Shown piece after piece: positions 8,644 through 17,118 of a stretch of DNA of 64,000 nucleotides. The notes under the pieces are model-generated. The model was not told where the DNA came from. It saw nothing but the letters and a program-made list of their open reading frames with translations, and did not search any database. The DNA comes from Devosia sp. YR412 (GTDB taxonomy: Bacteria > Pseudomonadota > Alphaproteobacteria > Rhizobiales > Devosiaceae). A program made the translations under genes and the position numbers. The number at the start of each line of letters is the position of its first letter. The first letter of the stretch is position 1. The stretch is taken from NCBI RefSeq assembly GCF_900110945.1, contig NZ_FOFL01000002.1:62001-126000 (forward strand), read 5' to 3'.

Positions 8644-8739
8644 TATGAACTCCGCGTTTCCAAAAATCCGGGGTCTATTCAGGCAGGGCGAACGAGATAT
8701 TGTTTCAACCCAGTGGGGTAACACATAATACTAGTGTCG

Positions 8740-9429
8740 TCACATCAAGTTTAGCCGCACGAGGCTGGCCACCGTATGCACCCGATTGCGCGTGCCCAGC
8801 TTGCCGGCGACGTTTTCGGTGTGCTGATTGACGGTGCGCTCGGACATGCCGAGGATGCTGGCGGTTTCGGGCGTCGTGTGACCCTGAGCCGTCAACTGCA
8901 TGACCTGCTTTTCGCGCGGCGTCAGCCGGAAACCCTTGGCATCATTGTCACGCGCATTCTGCCAGGCTGAATACATCAGATGCGCGGCGGTATGCAGCGT
9001 TACCAGGCCAGCCTCAGACACCGAAGGCGCGCCGGCGAATTTGACCACGCCGGACAGCTTGGCATGATGCAGGATCGGCACCGCCACGCCTTCCAGCACA
9101 TCGAGCTCTTCCGCAGCCTGCAGGCAATGCGGATCTTCGGCAAAATAAGATGCATCGAACCGCGACACCGGCGCCCGCTTGGCCAGGGCCGAGGTGAGCG
9201 CCACACAACCGACCACGACATGGGTATCGAGCGTTGCTGTCCACTTGGGCCGGCGGCAGGGATCGCTATCAACAACCGAAGCGATCGTTTTGAGGGTCGG
9301 GCCGTATTCCAGAATGATCGCCGAGCGGAAACCGTACTCGCCGGCCACCGACTGCAATGCCAGCTCGACATTGGACCGGGCAGCCAGTCCTCTGGCGCTT
9401 TCTAGTAAGCTCTGGACCAGTTCGAGCAA
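8740..9429 (-). CDS. LuxR-family transcriptional regulator (solo)
   Basis: 229 residues, apparently from a TTG at 9429 with GGGGG about eight bases upstream; no ATG lies nearby. The C-terminus is a clear LuxR helix-turn-helix (LTPREKQVMQLTAQGHTT, then SERTVNQHTENVAGKLG). The N-terminal 150 residues resemble an autoinducer-binding or GAF-like sensor fold, but the usual acyl-homoserine-lactone binding residues are not clearly present. No luxI synthase is in the window, so it is a solo regulator of unknown ligand. It may act on the response regulator downstream or the fibre locus. Confidence 0.85.
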   Translation of the reverse strand: MLELVQSLLESARGLAARSNVELALQSVAGEYGFRSAIILEYGPTLKTIASVVDSDPCRRPKWTATLDTHVVVGCVALTSALAKRAPVSRFDASYFAEDPHCLQAAEELDVLEGVAVPILHHAKLSGVVKFAGAPSVSEAGLVTLHTAAHLMYSAWQNARDNDAKGFRLTPREKQVMQLTAQGHTTPETASILGMSERTVNQHTENVAGKLGTRNRVHTVASLVRLNLM

Positions 9430-9632
9430 GACAACCCCCAGACATAGTCGGGCTAACTTACTGAAGAATCACAAAAGCCCCGCCGACAACTTGGAAGAAT
9501 ATGGTTAACCAAACCTTCCGCCCGCATTTGTTTGGCTGAAAGTGCACCCGCCGCGCAGGGGCCTGCCCTTGCCCCCTGCCCCTTGCCGCCCTATAGCAGC
9601 CTCATATCCTTTTCGGCTGAGGTGCCCTGGCC

Positions 9633-10313
9633 ATGACCGCCCGTCCCATCCGCATCGCCCCCTCGATTCTTTCGGCCGATTTCTCCCGGCTCGGTGCGGA
9701 GGTGACGGCCATTGTCGATGGCGGCGCCGACTATATCCATGTCGACGTGATGGACGGCCACTTCGTGCCCAATATCAGTTTCGGCGCCGTGGTGATGAAG
9801 GCGATCCGCGCCGTTACCGACAAGCCCTTCGACGTGCACCTGATGATCTCGCCGGTTGACGCCTATCTCGGCGAAATCGCCAAGTCTGGCGCCGATATCA
9901 TCACCGTGCATGCCGAAGCCGGCCCACATCTGCACCGCTCGCTGCAGGCCATCCGCGCCCTGGGCAAGAAGGCCGGCGTGGCGCTCAATCCGGCGACGCC
10001 TGTTTCCGCCATCCAGCATGTCATCGACGACGTCGACCTGGTGCTGGTGATGTCGGTCAATCCGGGCTTTGGCGGCCAGAGCTTCATTCCCGAGAGCCTC
10101 AATAAACTGCGTCAGGCCAAGGCGCTGATCGGGGCCCGCGACATCGACCTTGAAGTCGATGGCGGCGTCACCGCCGACAATGCCAGGGCCATTGCCGATG
10201 CCGGCGCCAATGTTTTCGTCGCCGGCTCGTCGGTCTATGCCGGCAACGACCCCAAAACCTATGCCGCCCGCATTGCCGCCATTCGCGCCGCCGCGACCGG
10301 CCGTACTGCCTGA
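9633..10313 (+). CDS. rpe: Ribulose-phosphate 3-epimerase
   Basis: Interconverts ribulose 5-phosphate and xylulose 5-phosphate in the pentose phosphate pathway. The 226-residue TIM barrel has the family signatures [40 protein letters not shown] and EVDGGV, including the two metal-ligand aspartates and histidine. The length is normal. It starts the purine-gene stretch, 30 bases ahead of purB, which suggests cotranscription and fits a link to ribose phosphate supply. Confidence 0.97.
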   Translation: MTARPIRIAPSILSADFSRLGAEVTAIVDGGADYIHVDVMDGHFVPNISFGAVVMKAIRAVTDKPFDVHLMISPVDAYLGEIAKSGADIITVHAEAGPHLHRSLQAIRALGKKAGVALNPATPVSAIQHVIDDVDLVLVMSVNPGFGGQSFIPESLNKLRQAKALIGARDIDLEVDGGVTADNARAIADAGANVFVAGSSVYAGNDPKTYAARIAAIRAAATGRTA

Positions 10314-10343
10314 ATCAATTTCCGAACCCGAAAGCCTAAGCCC

Positions 10344-11672
10344 ATGATTCCGCGTTACTCCCGCCCCGAAATGGTCTCCATCTGGTCGGCCGAGACCCGC
10401 TTCGCCATCTGGTTCGAGATCGAGGCCCATGCCACCACCAAGCTGGCTGAACTCGGCATCGTGCCCAAGGAAAGCGCCCAGAACATCTGGGACGTGATGA
10501 ATGCCCGCAAGGCCGAGCACGGCGACTATGGCTTTGACGTCGCGCGGATCGACGAGATCGAGCGCACCACCAAGCATGATGTCATCGCCTTCCTGACCCA
10601 TCTCAGCGAAATCGTCGGTCCCGACGCGCGCTTCGTGCACCAGGGCATGACCTCTTCGGACATCCTCGACACCACGCTGTCGGTGCAGATGGCCCGCGCC
10701 GCCGACCTGCTCATTGCCGATGTCGACGCCCTTCTCGCCGCGCTCAAGCGCCGCGCCTATGAGCACAAGGACACCATCACCATCGGTCGCTCGCACGGCA
10801 TCCATGCCGAGCCGACGACCTTTGGCGTCAAGCTGGCCGAAGCCTATGCCGAGTTCAGCCGCAACCGGCAGCGCCTGGTCAATGCCCGCGCCGAAATCGC
10901 CACCGCCGCCATTTCCGGCGCCATCGGCTCCTTCGCCAATATCGACCCGCAGGTCGAAGAATATGTAGCCGAAAAGCTCGGGCTGGCCATCGAGCCCGTC
11001 TCGACCCAGGTCATCCCGCGCGACCGCCACGCCATGTTCTTCGCCACGTTGGGTGTGGTCGCCAGCTCGATCGAACGCGTTGCCGTCGAAATCCGCCACC
11101 TGCAGCGCACCGAAGTTCTGGAAGCCGAGGAATTCTTCTCCCCCGGCCAGAAGGGTTCTTCGGCCATGCCACACAAGCGCAACCCGGTGCTGACTGAAAA
11201 CCTCACCGGCTTGGCTCGCCTTGTGCGCGGCATGGTGACCCCGGCCCTGGAAAACGTCGCCCTCTGGCACGAGCGCGACATCTCGCACTCGTCCGTCGAG
11301 CGCATGATCGGCCCCGATGCCACCGTCACCCTCGACTTCGCCCTGGCCCGCCTGACCGGCGTCATCGACAAGCTGGTGGTCTATCCGGAAAACATGCGCA
11401 AGAACCTCGACCTGCTCGGCGGGTTGCACAATAGCCAGCGCATGCTGCTGGCCCTGACCCAGGCCGGCTATAGCCGCGAGGACAGCTATGCCGCGGTGCA
11501 GCGCAATGCCATGAAGGTCTGGGCCATGCAGGGCGACCGCGCCGGCCAGTTCGCGGCCAATCTCAAGGCCGACCCGGAAGTGACCCTGGCAGATGAACAA
11601 ATCGACGCCATGTTCGATGACGCCTATCACCTCAAGCATGTCGACACGATCTTCAAGCGGGTCTTCGAATGA
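10344..11672 (+). CDS. purB: Adenylosuccinate lyase
   Basis: Cleaves SAICAR to AICAR and adenylosuccinate to AMP. At 442 residues it has the fumarase/aspartase superfamily signature GSSAMPHKRNP, with the conserved TSSDILDT and GRSHGIHAEPTTFG segments carrying catalytic residues. The ATG start and length match the short PurB form. Its TGA overlaps the ATG of the next gene (ATGA), the first of a coupled chain. Confidence 0.97.
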   Translation: MIPRYSRPEMVSIWSAETRFAIWFEIEAHATTKLAELGIVPKESAQNIWDVMNARKAEHGDYGFDVARIDEIERTTKHDVIAFLTHLSEIVGPDARFVHQGMTSSDILDTTLSVQMARAADLLIADVDALLAALKRRAYEHKDTITIGRSHGIHAEPTTFGVKLAEAYAEFSRNRQRLVNARAEIATAAISGAIGSFANIDPQVEEYVAEKLGLAIEPVSTQVIPRDRHAMFFATLGVVASSIERVAVEIRHLQRTEVLEAEEFFSPGQKGSSAMPHKRNPVLTENLTGLARLVRGMVTPALENVALWHERDISHSSVERMIGPDATVTLDFALARLTGVIDKLVVYPENMRKNLDLLGGLHNSQRMLLALTQAGYSREDSYAAVQRNAMKVWAMQGDRAGQFAANLKADPEVTLADEQIDAMFDDAYHLKHVDTIFKRVFE

Positions 11673-12082
11673 GCCTGATCTGCGCCCAGGAAACCGGCCT
11701 CACCGCTGAAGAATACATTGCCTGCGTCGGCCAGTCGGCGCTTGGTGCCGGCCGGCCGCTCGGCAATACCGAGCGCGTGCAGGCCATGCTGGATAATTCC
11801 AACCTGGTCATCACCGTCCGCGACGAAACAGGGCGCCTGGTTGGCCTGTTCCGCGGCATCACCGACTGGAACTGGAACTGCTATTGCGCCGACATGGCGG
11901 TGGTAGAATCCAGCCAGGGCCAGGGGATCGGCAAGATGCTGATGGACAAGGCTGCCGAAATTCTCGGCCCCGGCGTTGCCATCAACTTGCTCGCCCTGCC
12001 CGGCGCTGTCGGCTTCTACCAGAAGCTTGGCCTCACCCAGACCGACGCGGCCTTCTATCGCGACAGGACGCATCGCACATGA
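11669..12082 (+). CDS. GNAT-family N-acetyltransferase
   Basis: 137 residues, coupled to purB by an ATGA overlap. The acetyl-CoA binding motif A is visible (DMAVVESSQGQGIGKMLMDKA), and GAVGFYQKLGL resembles motif B. The substrate is unknown. It is the first of three accessory genes joined by ATGA overlaps, so their expression is tied to purB translation. Confidence 0.87.
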   Translation: MSLICAQETGLTAEEYIACVGQSALGAGRPLGNTERVQAMLDNSNLVITVRDETGRLVGLFRGITDWNWNCYCADMAVVESSQGQGIGKMLMDKAAEILGPGVAINLLALPGAVGFYQKLGLTQTDAAFYRDRTHRT

Positions 12083-12630
12083 AGATTTCCGAATGCGACA
12101 TCCTGATCCTGCCCGGCCTGGGTGGTTCCGATCCCGGTCACTGGCAATTGCGCTGGGCCGAGCGCATGTCGACGGCGGCAGTGGTCGAACAGGCCGATTG
12201 GGATGAGCCCGAACTCGACGACTGGGTCGATACGATTGATCAGGCCTGTCGCCTGACCACCCGCCCGGTGGTGCTGGTCGCCCATTCGCTTGCGGTGATC
12301 GCCGTCGCCCAAGCCGGAGCAAAGCTGCCCGACAATGTCCGCGGCGCCTTCCTCGTGGCGCCGCCCGATATCGAGCTCAGTCCCGATGCGCCGGAAGAAA
12401 CCTTTGGCTTCCGCCCAATTCCGCGCGATCCACTGCCCTTCCCGTCCTTGCTGGTCGCCTCCAACAACGACCCGCTCTGCAGCATCGACCGCGCCGTCGA
12501 ATTTGCCACTTGCTGGGGCTCGGACTTCCATCAGGCGGGCGAGGCAGGTCACATCAATCTAGCCTCCGGCCATGGCCCCTGGCCGGAGGGCCTGCTGATG
12601 TTCACGCGATTGATGCAGCGGCTGAAATGA
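12079..12630 (+). CDS. RBBP9/YdeN-type serine hydrolase
   Basis: 183 residues from the ATG at 12079, which overlaps the previous stop; longer upstream starts would lie inside the GNAT gene. Family features are ILPGLGGSDPGHWQ at the N-terminus, a nucleophile elbow VAHSLAV with Ser, an acid in SNNDPLCS, and a His in GEAGHINLASGHGPWPEG. The fold is alpha/beta hydrolase, but the natural substrate of this family in bacteria is unknown. Confidence 0.88.
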   Translation: MKISECDILILPGLGGSDPGHWQLRWAERMSTAAVVEQADWDEPELDDWVDTIDQACRLTTRPVVLVAHSLAVIAVAQAGAKLPDNVRGAFLVAPPDIELSPDAPEETFGFRPIPRDPLPFPSLLVASNNDPLCSIDRAVEFATCWGSDFHQAGEAGHINLASGHGPWPEGLLMFTRLMQRLK

Positions 12631-13046
12631 ACGGCTACGAGCTGGTCATCGGCACACCCTCGGTAGATGACTTCCTGCGCCTGCGCAAAGTCTCAGGCCT
12701 GAGCGAAAAGACCCGGCAAGCCGCCGAGCGCGGCCTGCCCAACACCTGGTTTGCCGTGACCATCCGGCATGACGGCCAGGCGGTCGGTATGGGCCGGATC
12801 ATCGGCGATGGCGGCACCGCCTTCCAGATCACCGACATGGCCGTCGAACCGGCGCATCAAGGCAAGGGCCTCGGCAAGCAGATCATGGCCGCACTGGTCG
12901 CCCAGATCCACGCCGAAGCGCCGGCGACCGCCTATATCAGCCTGGTCGCCGACGGCGACGCGCAGCATCTCTATGCCAAATTCGGCTTCGAGCCGGTCAT
13001 GCCAAGATCCATCGGCATGGCGATGTGGCTGAAGCCCAAAGCCTGA
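12627..13046 (+). CDS. GNAT-family N-acetyltransferase
   Basis: 139 residues from the ATG at 12627, again overlapping the preceding stop. The acetyl-CoA motif is ITDMAVEPAHQGKGLGKQIM and the C-terminal strand-helix is HLYAKFGFEPV. It resembles small aminoglycoside/amine GNATs with unknown substrate. It ends the purB-coupled chain and is convergent with the DUF1476 gene, with a hairpin between them. Confidence 0.88.
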   Translation: MNGYELVIGTPSVDDFLRLRKVSGLSEKTRQAAERGLPNTWFAVTIRHDGQAVGMGRIIGDGGTAFQITDMAVEPAHQGKGLGKQIMAALVAQIHAEAPATAYISLVADGDAQHLYAKFGFEPVMPRSIGMAMWLKPKA

Positions 13047-13059
13047 CCGGAAAAGCAAA

Positions 13060-13082
13060 ACGCCACGCTGGGAGCGTGGCGT
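13060..13082 (-). terminator. Terminator of the DUF1476 gene
   Basis: A perfect 10-bp stem (ACGCCACGCT / AGCGTGGCGT) with a GGG loop. On the - strand it runs into TTTTGCTTTT, a good Rho-independent signal 30 bases after the DUF1476 stop. It may also act on the + strand operon. Confidence 0.8.
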
Positions 13083-13111
13083 CTCGAAATCATCGCATTG
13101 GGGGAAAACGC

Positions 13112-13435
13112 TCAGCCCTCAGCAGCGATCTGCTCGTTGGCGGTCTGCGCCAGCTGCAGCATCTTCTGGCGAATCACGTCATCGCCGATCGAAACGCCCT
13201 TGGCCTTGAGATCGCCGCTCACCTTGCGGAACACGTCTTCGTCGCCGGCTTCCTCGAAATCGGCAGCCACCACTTCAGCCGCATAATTCTTGGCGTCGTC
13301 GCCGGTCAGGCTGAGCAGTTCGGCAGCCCAGATGCCCAGGAGCTTGTTGCGGCGGGCTTCCGCCTTGAACTTCTTTTCGGCGTCGAAGGCGTATTTGGCT
13401 TCCTGGCCCTTCTGACGATCCTCGAACTGGCTCAT
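13112..13435 (-). CDS. DUF1476 protein, likely zeta-type inhibitor of F1-ATPase
   Basis: 107 residues from the ATG at 13435, with GGGAGAG upstream. The start FEDRQKGQEAKYAFDAEKKF and the following ARRNKLLGIWAAE are hallmarks of DUF1476. In Paracoccus and relatives this family was identified as the zeta subunit, a small inhibitor of ATP hydrolysis by the F1FO synthase whose N-terminus is the inhibitory part. The gene is reversed relative to its purine neighbours. The family call is sure; strength of inhibition varies between species. Confidence 0.9.
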   Translation of the reverse strand: MSQFEDRQKGQEAKYAFDAEKKFKAEARRNKLLGIWAAELLSLTGDDAKNYAAEVVAADFEEAGDEDVFRKVSGDLKAKGVSIGDDVIRQKMLQLAQTANEQIAAEG

Positions 13436-13657
13436 GCAACTCTCCCGCTTGGCTTGTGTCTTTATCGCCGCTGTGGCGTTCCAATCGACATAGGGTGTCC
13501 GCCCCTTCAAATCAACTTCTGCCGCCCCGCTGCGACCTTATGCACGCAGCACGCAACGCCCATCCACAGCAGCGGCGCGAAAGGGCTTGCCTTTTTGCAT
13601 GGTTCTGGCGCATGAAGCGGCCAAATTCTCCCCCTTTCCAACGGTCCGGATTCCTTT

Positions 13658-14422
13658 ATGAACCGTCGTCGCAAAATCTACGAGGGCAAGGCCAAGATCC
13701 TGTTCGAGGGTCCTGAGCCGGGCACGCTGGTTCAGTATTTCAAGGACGATGCCACGGCCGGCAATGGCGCGCGCCATGAGGTCATCGACGGCAAGGGCGT
13801 GCTGAACAACCGGATTTCGGAGTTCATCTTCACCAAGCTGAATGGCCTCGGCATTCCGACGCATTTCCTGCGCCGCATCAACATGCGCGAACAGCTGATC
13901 AAGGAAGTGGAAATCATCCCGCTCGAGATCATCGTCCGCAATTATGCGGCCGGCTCGCTGGTCAAGCGCCTCGGCCTCGAGCCCGGCACCCAGCTGCCTC
14001 GCTCGATCATCGAGTTCTGCTACAAGGATGACGCGCTCGGCGACCCGATGGTTTCCGAAGAGCATATCACCGCCTTTGGCTGGGCCACACCCGCCGAGCT
14101 CGACGACATCATGAGCCTCGCCATCCGCGTCAACGATTTCCTGACCGGCCTGTTCATGGGCGTCGGCATCCAGCTCGTCGACTTCAAGATCGAATGCGGC
14201 CGCCTCTATGAGGGCGACCTGATGCGCATCGTGCTGGCCGACGAGATCAGCCCGGACAATTGCCGGCTGTGGGACATCAAGACCCGCAACAAGATGGACA
14301 AGGATCGTTTCCGCGAAAACCTCGGCGGTCTGATCGAGAGCTATCGAGAAGTCGCCCAGCGCCTCGGCATCCTGGTCGAAACCGACAATGCGCTGACCAC
14401 CGGTCCGCGTCTCGTTCAGTAG
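13658..14422 (+). CDS. purC: SAICAR synthase
   Basis: Joins CAIR and aspartate with ATP to form SAICAR in purine synthesis. The 254-residue protein shows [10 protein letters not shown], the nucleotide-binding [37 protein letters not shown] and [14 protein letters not shown]. These are standard PurC motifs at normal length. It is followed by a 143-bp inverted-repeat element and then purS. Confidence 0.97.
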   Translation: MNRRRKIYEGKAKILFEGPEPGTLVQYFKDDATAGNGARHEVIDGKGVLNNRISEFIFTKLNGLGIPTHFLRRINMREQLIKEVEIIPLEIIVRNYAAGSLVKRLGLEPGTQLPRSIIEFCYKDDALGDPMVSEEHITAFGWATPAELDDIMSLAIRVNDFLTGLFMGVGIQLVDFKIECGRLYEGDLMRIVLADEISPDNCRLWDIKTRNKMDKDRFRENLGGLIESYREVAQRLGILVETDNALTTGPRLVQ

Positions 14423-14432
14423 TCTGGGCTTT

Positions 14433-14575
14433 AAGGCCCTTCGGAAATTCGCTCTGGTGAATCAGATGCCGTGATTTTCGAGAACCGGAGCGGAGCGTAC
14501 ATTCAGGTACGTGAGCACCGGAAGCGCAGGAGAGTGCGGCAGATGGCCGCCAGAGTAGAATTTACGAAGGGCCTT
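14433..14575. repeat. MITE-like terminal-inverted-repeat element
   Basis: The outer 11 bases are perfect inverted repeats (AAGGCCCTTCG at 14433 and CGAAGGGCCTT ending at 14575). They continue inward with a matching AAATTC and CTCTGG and few mismatches, about 23 of 25 positions in all. The centre has CGTAC-attcag-GTACG within a longer imperfect palindrome, so the whole element can fold into one long hairpin. It encodes no protein and shows no obvious target-site duplication. Its right end is 3 bases from the purS ATG. Confidence 0.75.
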
Positions 14576-14577
14576 CG

Positions 14578-14820
14578 ATGAAAGCGCGTGTCACCGTTAC
14601 CCTTAAGGCTGGTGTGCTTGACCCTCAGGGCCAGGCCATCGAAGGCTCGCTCAACGGCCTCGGCTTTGCCGGTGTTGCATCTGTGCGACAGGGGAAGGTC
14701 TTTGACCTGGTACTGGACGGAACCGACGTCGAGGCGGCACGTTCACAGCTCAACAGCATGTGTGAAAAGCTGCTGGCCAATACTGTGATCGAAAACTACG
14801 CGGTCGAAATCACAAATTAA
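14578..14820 (+). CDS. purS: FGAM synthase subunit PurS
   Basis: An 80-residue small subunit that bridges PurQ and PurL in formylglycinamidine ribonucleotide synthase. It starts KARVTVTLKAGVLDPQGQAI and ends with the usual VIENYAVEI. Its ribosome-binding site appears to be the AAGGG inside the right terminal repeat of the upstream element, six bases before the ATG. PurQ follows only after a 4.8-kb insertion. Confidence 0.96.
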   Translation: MKARVTVTLKAGVLDPQGQAIEGSLNGLGFAGVASVRQGKVFDLVLDGTDVEAARSQLNSMCEKLLANTVIENYAVEITN

Positions 14821-14875
14821 CGCGTATCGGCGATAACAAAAATCGCGCCCCTTATTGGCGCAGGACCATATAGTC

Positions 14876-14959
14876 ATGCTCAAAACCATTTCCCTCTCGG
14901 TCATGTTCATCGCCACCATGGGCCTGCTGTTCGCGGCTTATGCGTCGGTTCCGGTCTGA
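14876..14959 (+). CDS. Possible 27-residue membrane peptide
   Basis: An ATG frame encodes a single hydrophobic helix (LKTISLSVMFIATMGLLFAA) and ends VPV-stop. It lies just after purS with an AGGA about 12 bases upstream. It may be a real small membrane peptide or a chance frame; there is no family evidence. Confidence 0.35.
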   Translation: MLKTISLSVMFIATMGLLFAAYASVPV

Positions 14960-14973
14960 GCGGCTAGAGCGTA

Positions 14974-16428
14974 TCAGCTCGGTTTGCGCCGCAAGATTTT
15001 GAGCGGCATATCAGGCGGTCCGATCTCGGCCAGCAATTCGTAATTGCCGAGCAGAATGGCGATTGCGGCATCATCAGATGCCCAGCCAAGCCAATCGAAC
15101 ATATCGGCATTACCCAGGATGATATCCGGGGGATTGGCCAGCAGGTCATCACGTAAACGACCGCGCTCATAGGTCTCCAGTTCCGCCATTTCCTCGACGA
15201 CCAGCGGATCAGTGGTGGACATCCCGCGCCGTAGAGCGCCCAACCCGATCCACAGGCATGGCCCCGAATTGACCAATGTGGCGCGCAGGTCGCGATGCAG
15301 CGGCGTGGCAATCTCAAGCTGCGGCGTAATATTGGCAATGGTCAGGCCCGGCCCGAGCGGCGCCAGCAGAGCAAACGCCTCCTTGCGCAGGCTATTGCCC
15401 TGGATGGCCTGCAGGCCCGGCGCAGCAATAATGAATACTGCCAGTGTTAGCGGAATAATCCCGACGCGACCGCGCGCACTCTTGGTGAGAAAGCTTTGCG
15501 CGAAGACCAGGCTGATCAGTAGCTGCACCGGCAGCAGATGATAGACGAAGCCCTTGCCCTGGATCAGATAGACCAGGAAAAACCCCAGCGCTGCCGCGAG
15601 ATACTGGCCATTGGGCGGCACCAGCATCTGGCGCCGATACAGCAGCAATAGCCCCGCCAGTATCAGCAATATCAACCACACCTGCGGCCCGAACAACAGG
15701 AGCAGGATCGGCGCACGATCGGCCAGATAGGCAGACGAGGCAATAGGCAGCATGGTAGTGAAAAAGCTGGAGAACCAAATCCAGACCATAAGCCAATAGG
15801 CCACAAGGATCAGCCCGGACAGCACATGCTCGGGGTTGAAGATCGCCCGCCAGCTGCGACCCATGATGGCGCTGTAGCTCGCCACCAGCAGGATCGGCAG
15901 CGCGAAATGTGGCTTGATGGTCATGGCCAGCCCGGCAGCGAGGCCGGCTGTTAGGATTTCAAACGGCTGGGGCGCCCGACCGGTACTGCGCAAGGCACTG
16001 ATGGCGAGGAGCGGTAGCAGCAGGATGACCGCAATATGCTCGCGCTCGGCAAAATTGCTGCCCGGTAGGATGCTCAGGGCAACCATGCTGATCAGCCACC
16101 ACTCGCTGGTGTTGGACAGGAGCTGTGCGCGTCGGAGGACGCGGGTGCTGAACGCCACCGACAGCAGGGCCGATAGCAGAACGGCGGCAACCAGGATGGG
16201 TTCGGCAGCCAAACCGACGGCCTGCGCCAGCACGACGATTGGCACATAGAGCATGGCCGACATCGGCGGATTGAGTTCGTAGATGTCGACATAGAGTTGT
16301 TGGCCCGCCAGCATGCGCTCGCTGACGGTAAGGAGCCATGAGGCATCGGCGTTGAGCCCGCCGACCATCTGGATGATGAAGGCGAGCAGCACCGTGGCTG
16401 CTATGGCAAAGCGGATGGCAAGCGACAC
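14974..16428 (-). CDS. Polytopic membrane glycosyltransferase, GT39/ArnT-like (GT-C fold)
   Basis: 484 residues with many membrane helices. The first periplasmic loop has the GT-C pattern DASWLLTVSERMLAGQQLY followed by DIYELNPPM, consistent with catalytic acids that use a polyprenyl-phosphate sugar donor. The GTG start follows the TAG of the methyltransferase directly, so translation is probably coupled. It is the last gene of a GT2-methyltransferase-GT39 module that likely adds or modifies a sugar on an envelope glycan or lipid. The acceptor is unknown. Confidence 0.75.
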   Translation of the reverse strand: MSLAIRFAIAATVLLAFIIQMVGGLNADASWLLTVSERMLAGQQLYVDIYELNPPMSAMLYVPIVVLAQAVGLAAEPILVAAVLLSALLSVAFSTRVLRRAQLLSNTSEWWLISMVALSILPGSNFAEREHIAVILLLPLLAISALRSTGRAPQPFEILTAGLAAGLAMTIKPHFALPILLVASYSAIMGRSWRAIFNPEHVLSGLILVAYWLMVWIWFSSFFTTMLPIASSAYLADRAPILLLLFGPQVWLILLILAGLLLLYRRQMLVPPNGQYLAAALGFFLVYLIQGKGFVYHLLPVQLLISLVFAQSFLTKSARGRVGIIPLTLAVFIIAAPGLQAIQGNSLRKEAFALLAPLGPGLTIANITPQLEIATPLHRDLRATLVNSGPCLWIGLGALRRGMSTTDPLVVEEMAELETYERGRLRDDLLANPPDIILGNADMFDWLGWASDDAAIAILLGNYELLAEIGPPDMPLKILRRKPS

Positions 16429-17118
16429 CTAGACGACCCCGACGGCAGCATATTGTGCGCCGAAGGGCAGCTTGGCGAGTGAACGCTCCAGGCGTCTTGC
16501 GATTGGCGCCGCCGTGGGTAGGAAGAGGAAGTTCTGCACATCGACCGACGAGAAGCCGGCCGCCAACATTTCGCGCCGCGTCCGGCGCTGCGACAGCAAA
16601 ACCGCATCGGCATCGAACGGGCAGCGGGCAACGGCCAGCCGGGTCAGCGGATGAAACGGATTGTGCTCGATCACCACGGCTAGGCCACCCGGCCGCACCA
16701 CGCGGCGCATTTCCTTGAGAAACGCGCCCCATTCAGCGGGCGGCACGTGATGCATGACGCAAACCGTCAGGGCAATATCGAAATGCCCGTCGGCATAGGG
16801 CAACCCGTCCGGGCCACTGGTGTCATAGCTGGCAAAGGGATTATCGCGGCGCGCCCGCTCCACCGACTTGTCAGACACATCGCTGCCGGTGATGCTCGCG
16901 AACTTGCCATGCAGATGGGGATGTAGCCGCCCTACCCCGCAACCAATATCCAAAAGATCGAGCGCCCTAGGTGTTTCGAAGTGCCGGGCGACAATGTTTT
17001 GGAGCAGGTCAGCCTTGGCGGCCATGAAGAAGTCATGCTTGAGGCCCGAGAAGCTGATCGATTGCTCGACGATGGCCTCATAGCCGCTTTGGACCGCGTC
17101 GAACTGGGCGTCGCTCAC
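16429..17118 (-). CDS. SAM-dependent methyltransferase, class I
   Basis: 229 residues. The SAM-binding glycine loop is LDLLDIGCGVGRLHPHL, followed by ITGSDVSDKSVERA and the post-motif LTVCVMHHVPPAEW. The fold is Methyltransf_11/25. It overlaps the upstream glycosyltransferase gene by four bases (ATGA). Its context suggests methylation of a glycan or lipid-linked intermediate, but the substrate is not known. Confidence 0.85.
   Translation of the reverse strand: MSDAQFDAVQSGYEAIVEQSISFSGLKHDFFMAAKADLLQNIVARHFETPRALDLLDIGCGVGRLHPHLHGKFASITGSDVSDKSVERARRDNPFASYDTSGPDGLPYADGHFDIALTVCVMHHVPPAEWGAFLKEMRRVVRPGGLAVVIEHNPFHPLTRLAVARCPFDADAVLLSQRRTRREMLAAGFSSVDVQNFLFLPTAAPIARRLERSLAKLPFGAQYAAVGVV

Noticed and set aside
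9591..11639. A 682-codon - strand frame opposite rpe and purB
   Set aside because: It spans two confident genes and shows only composition-driven residues with no domain pattern.
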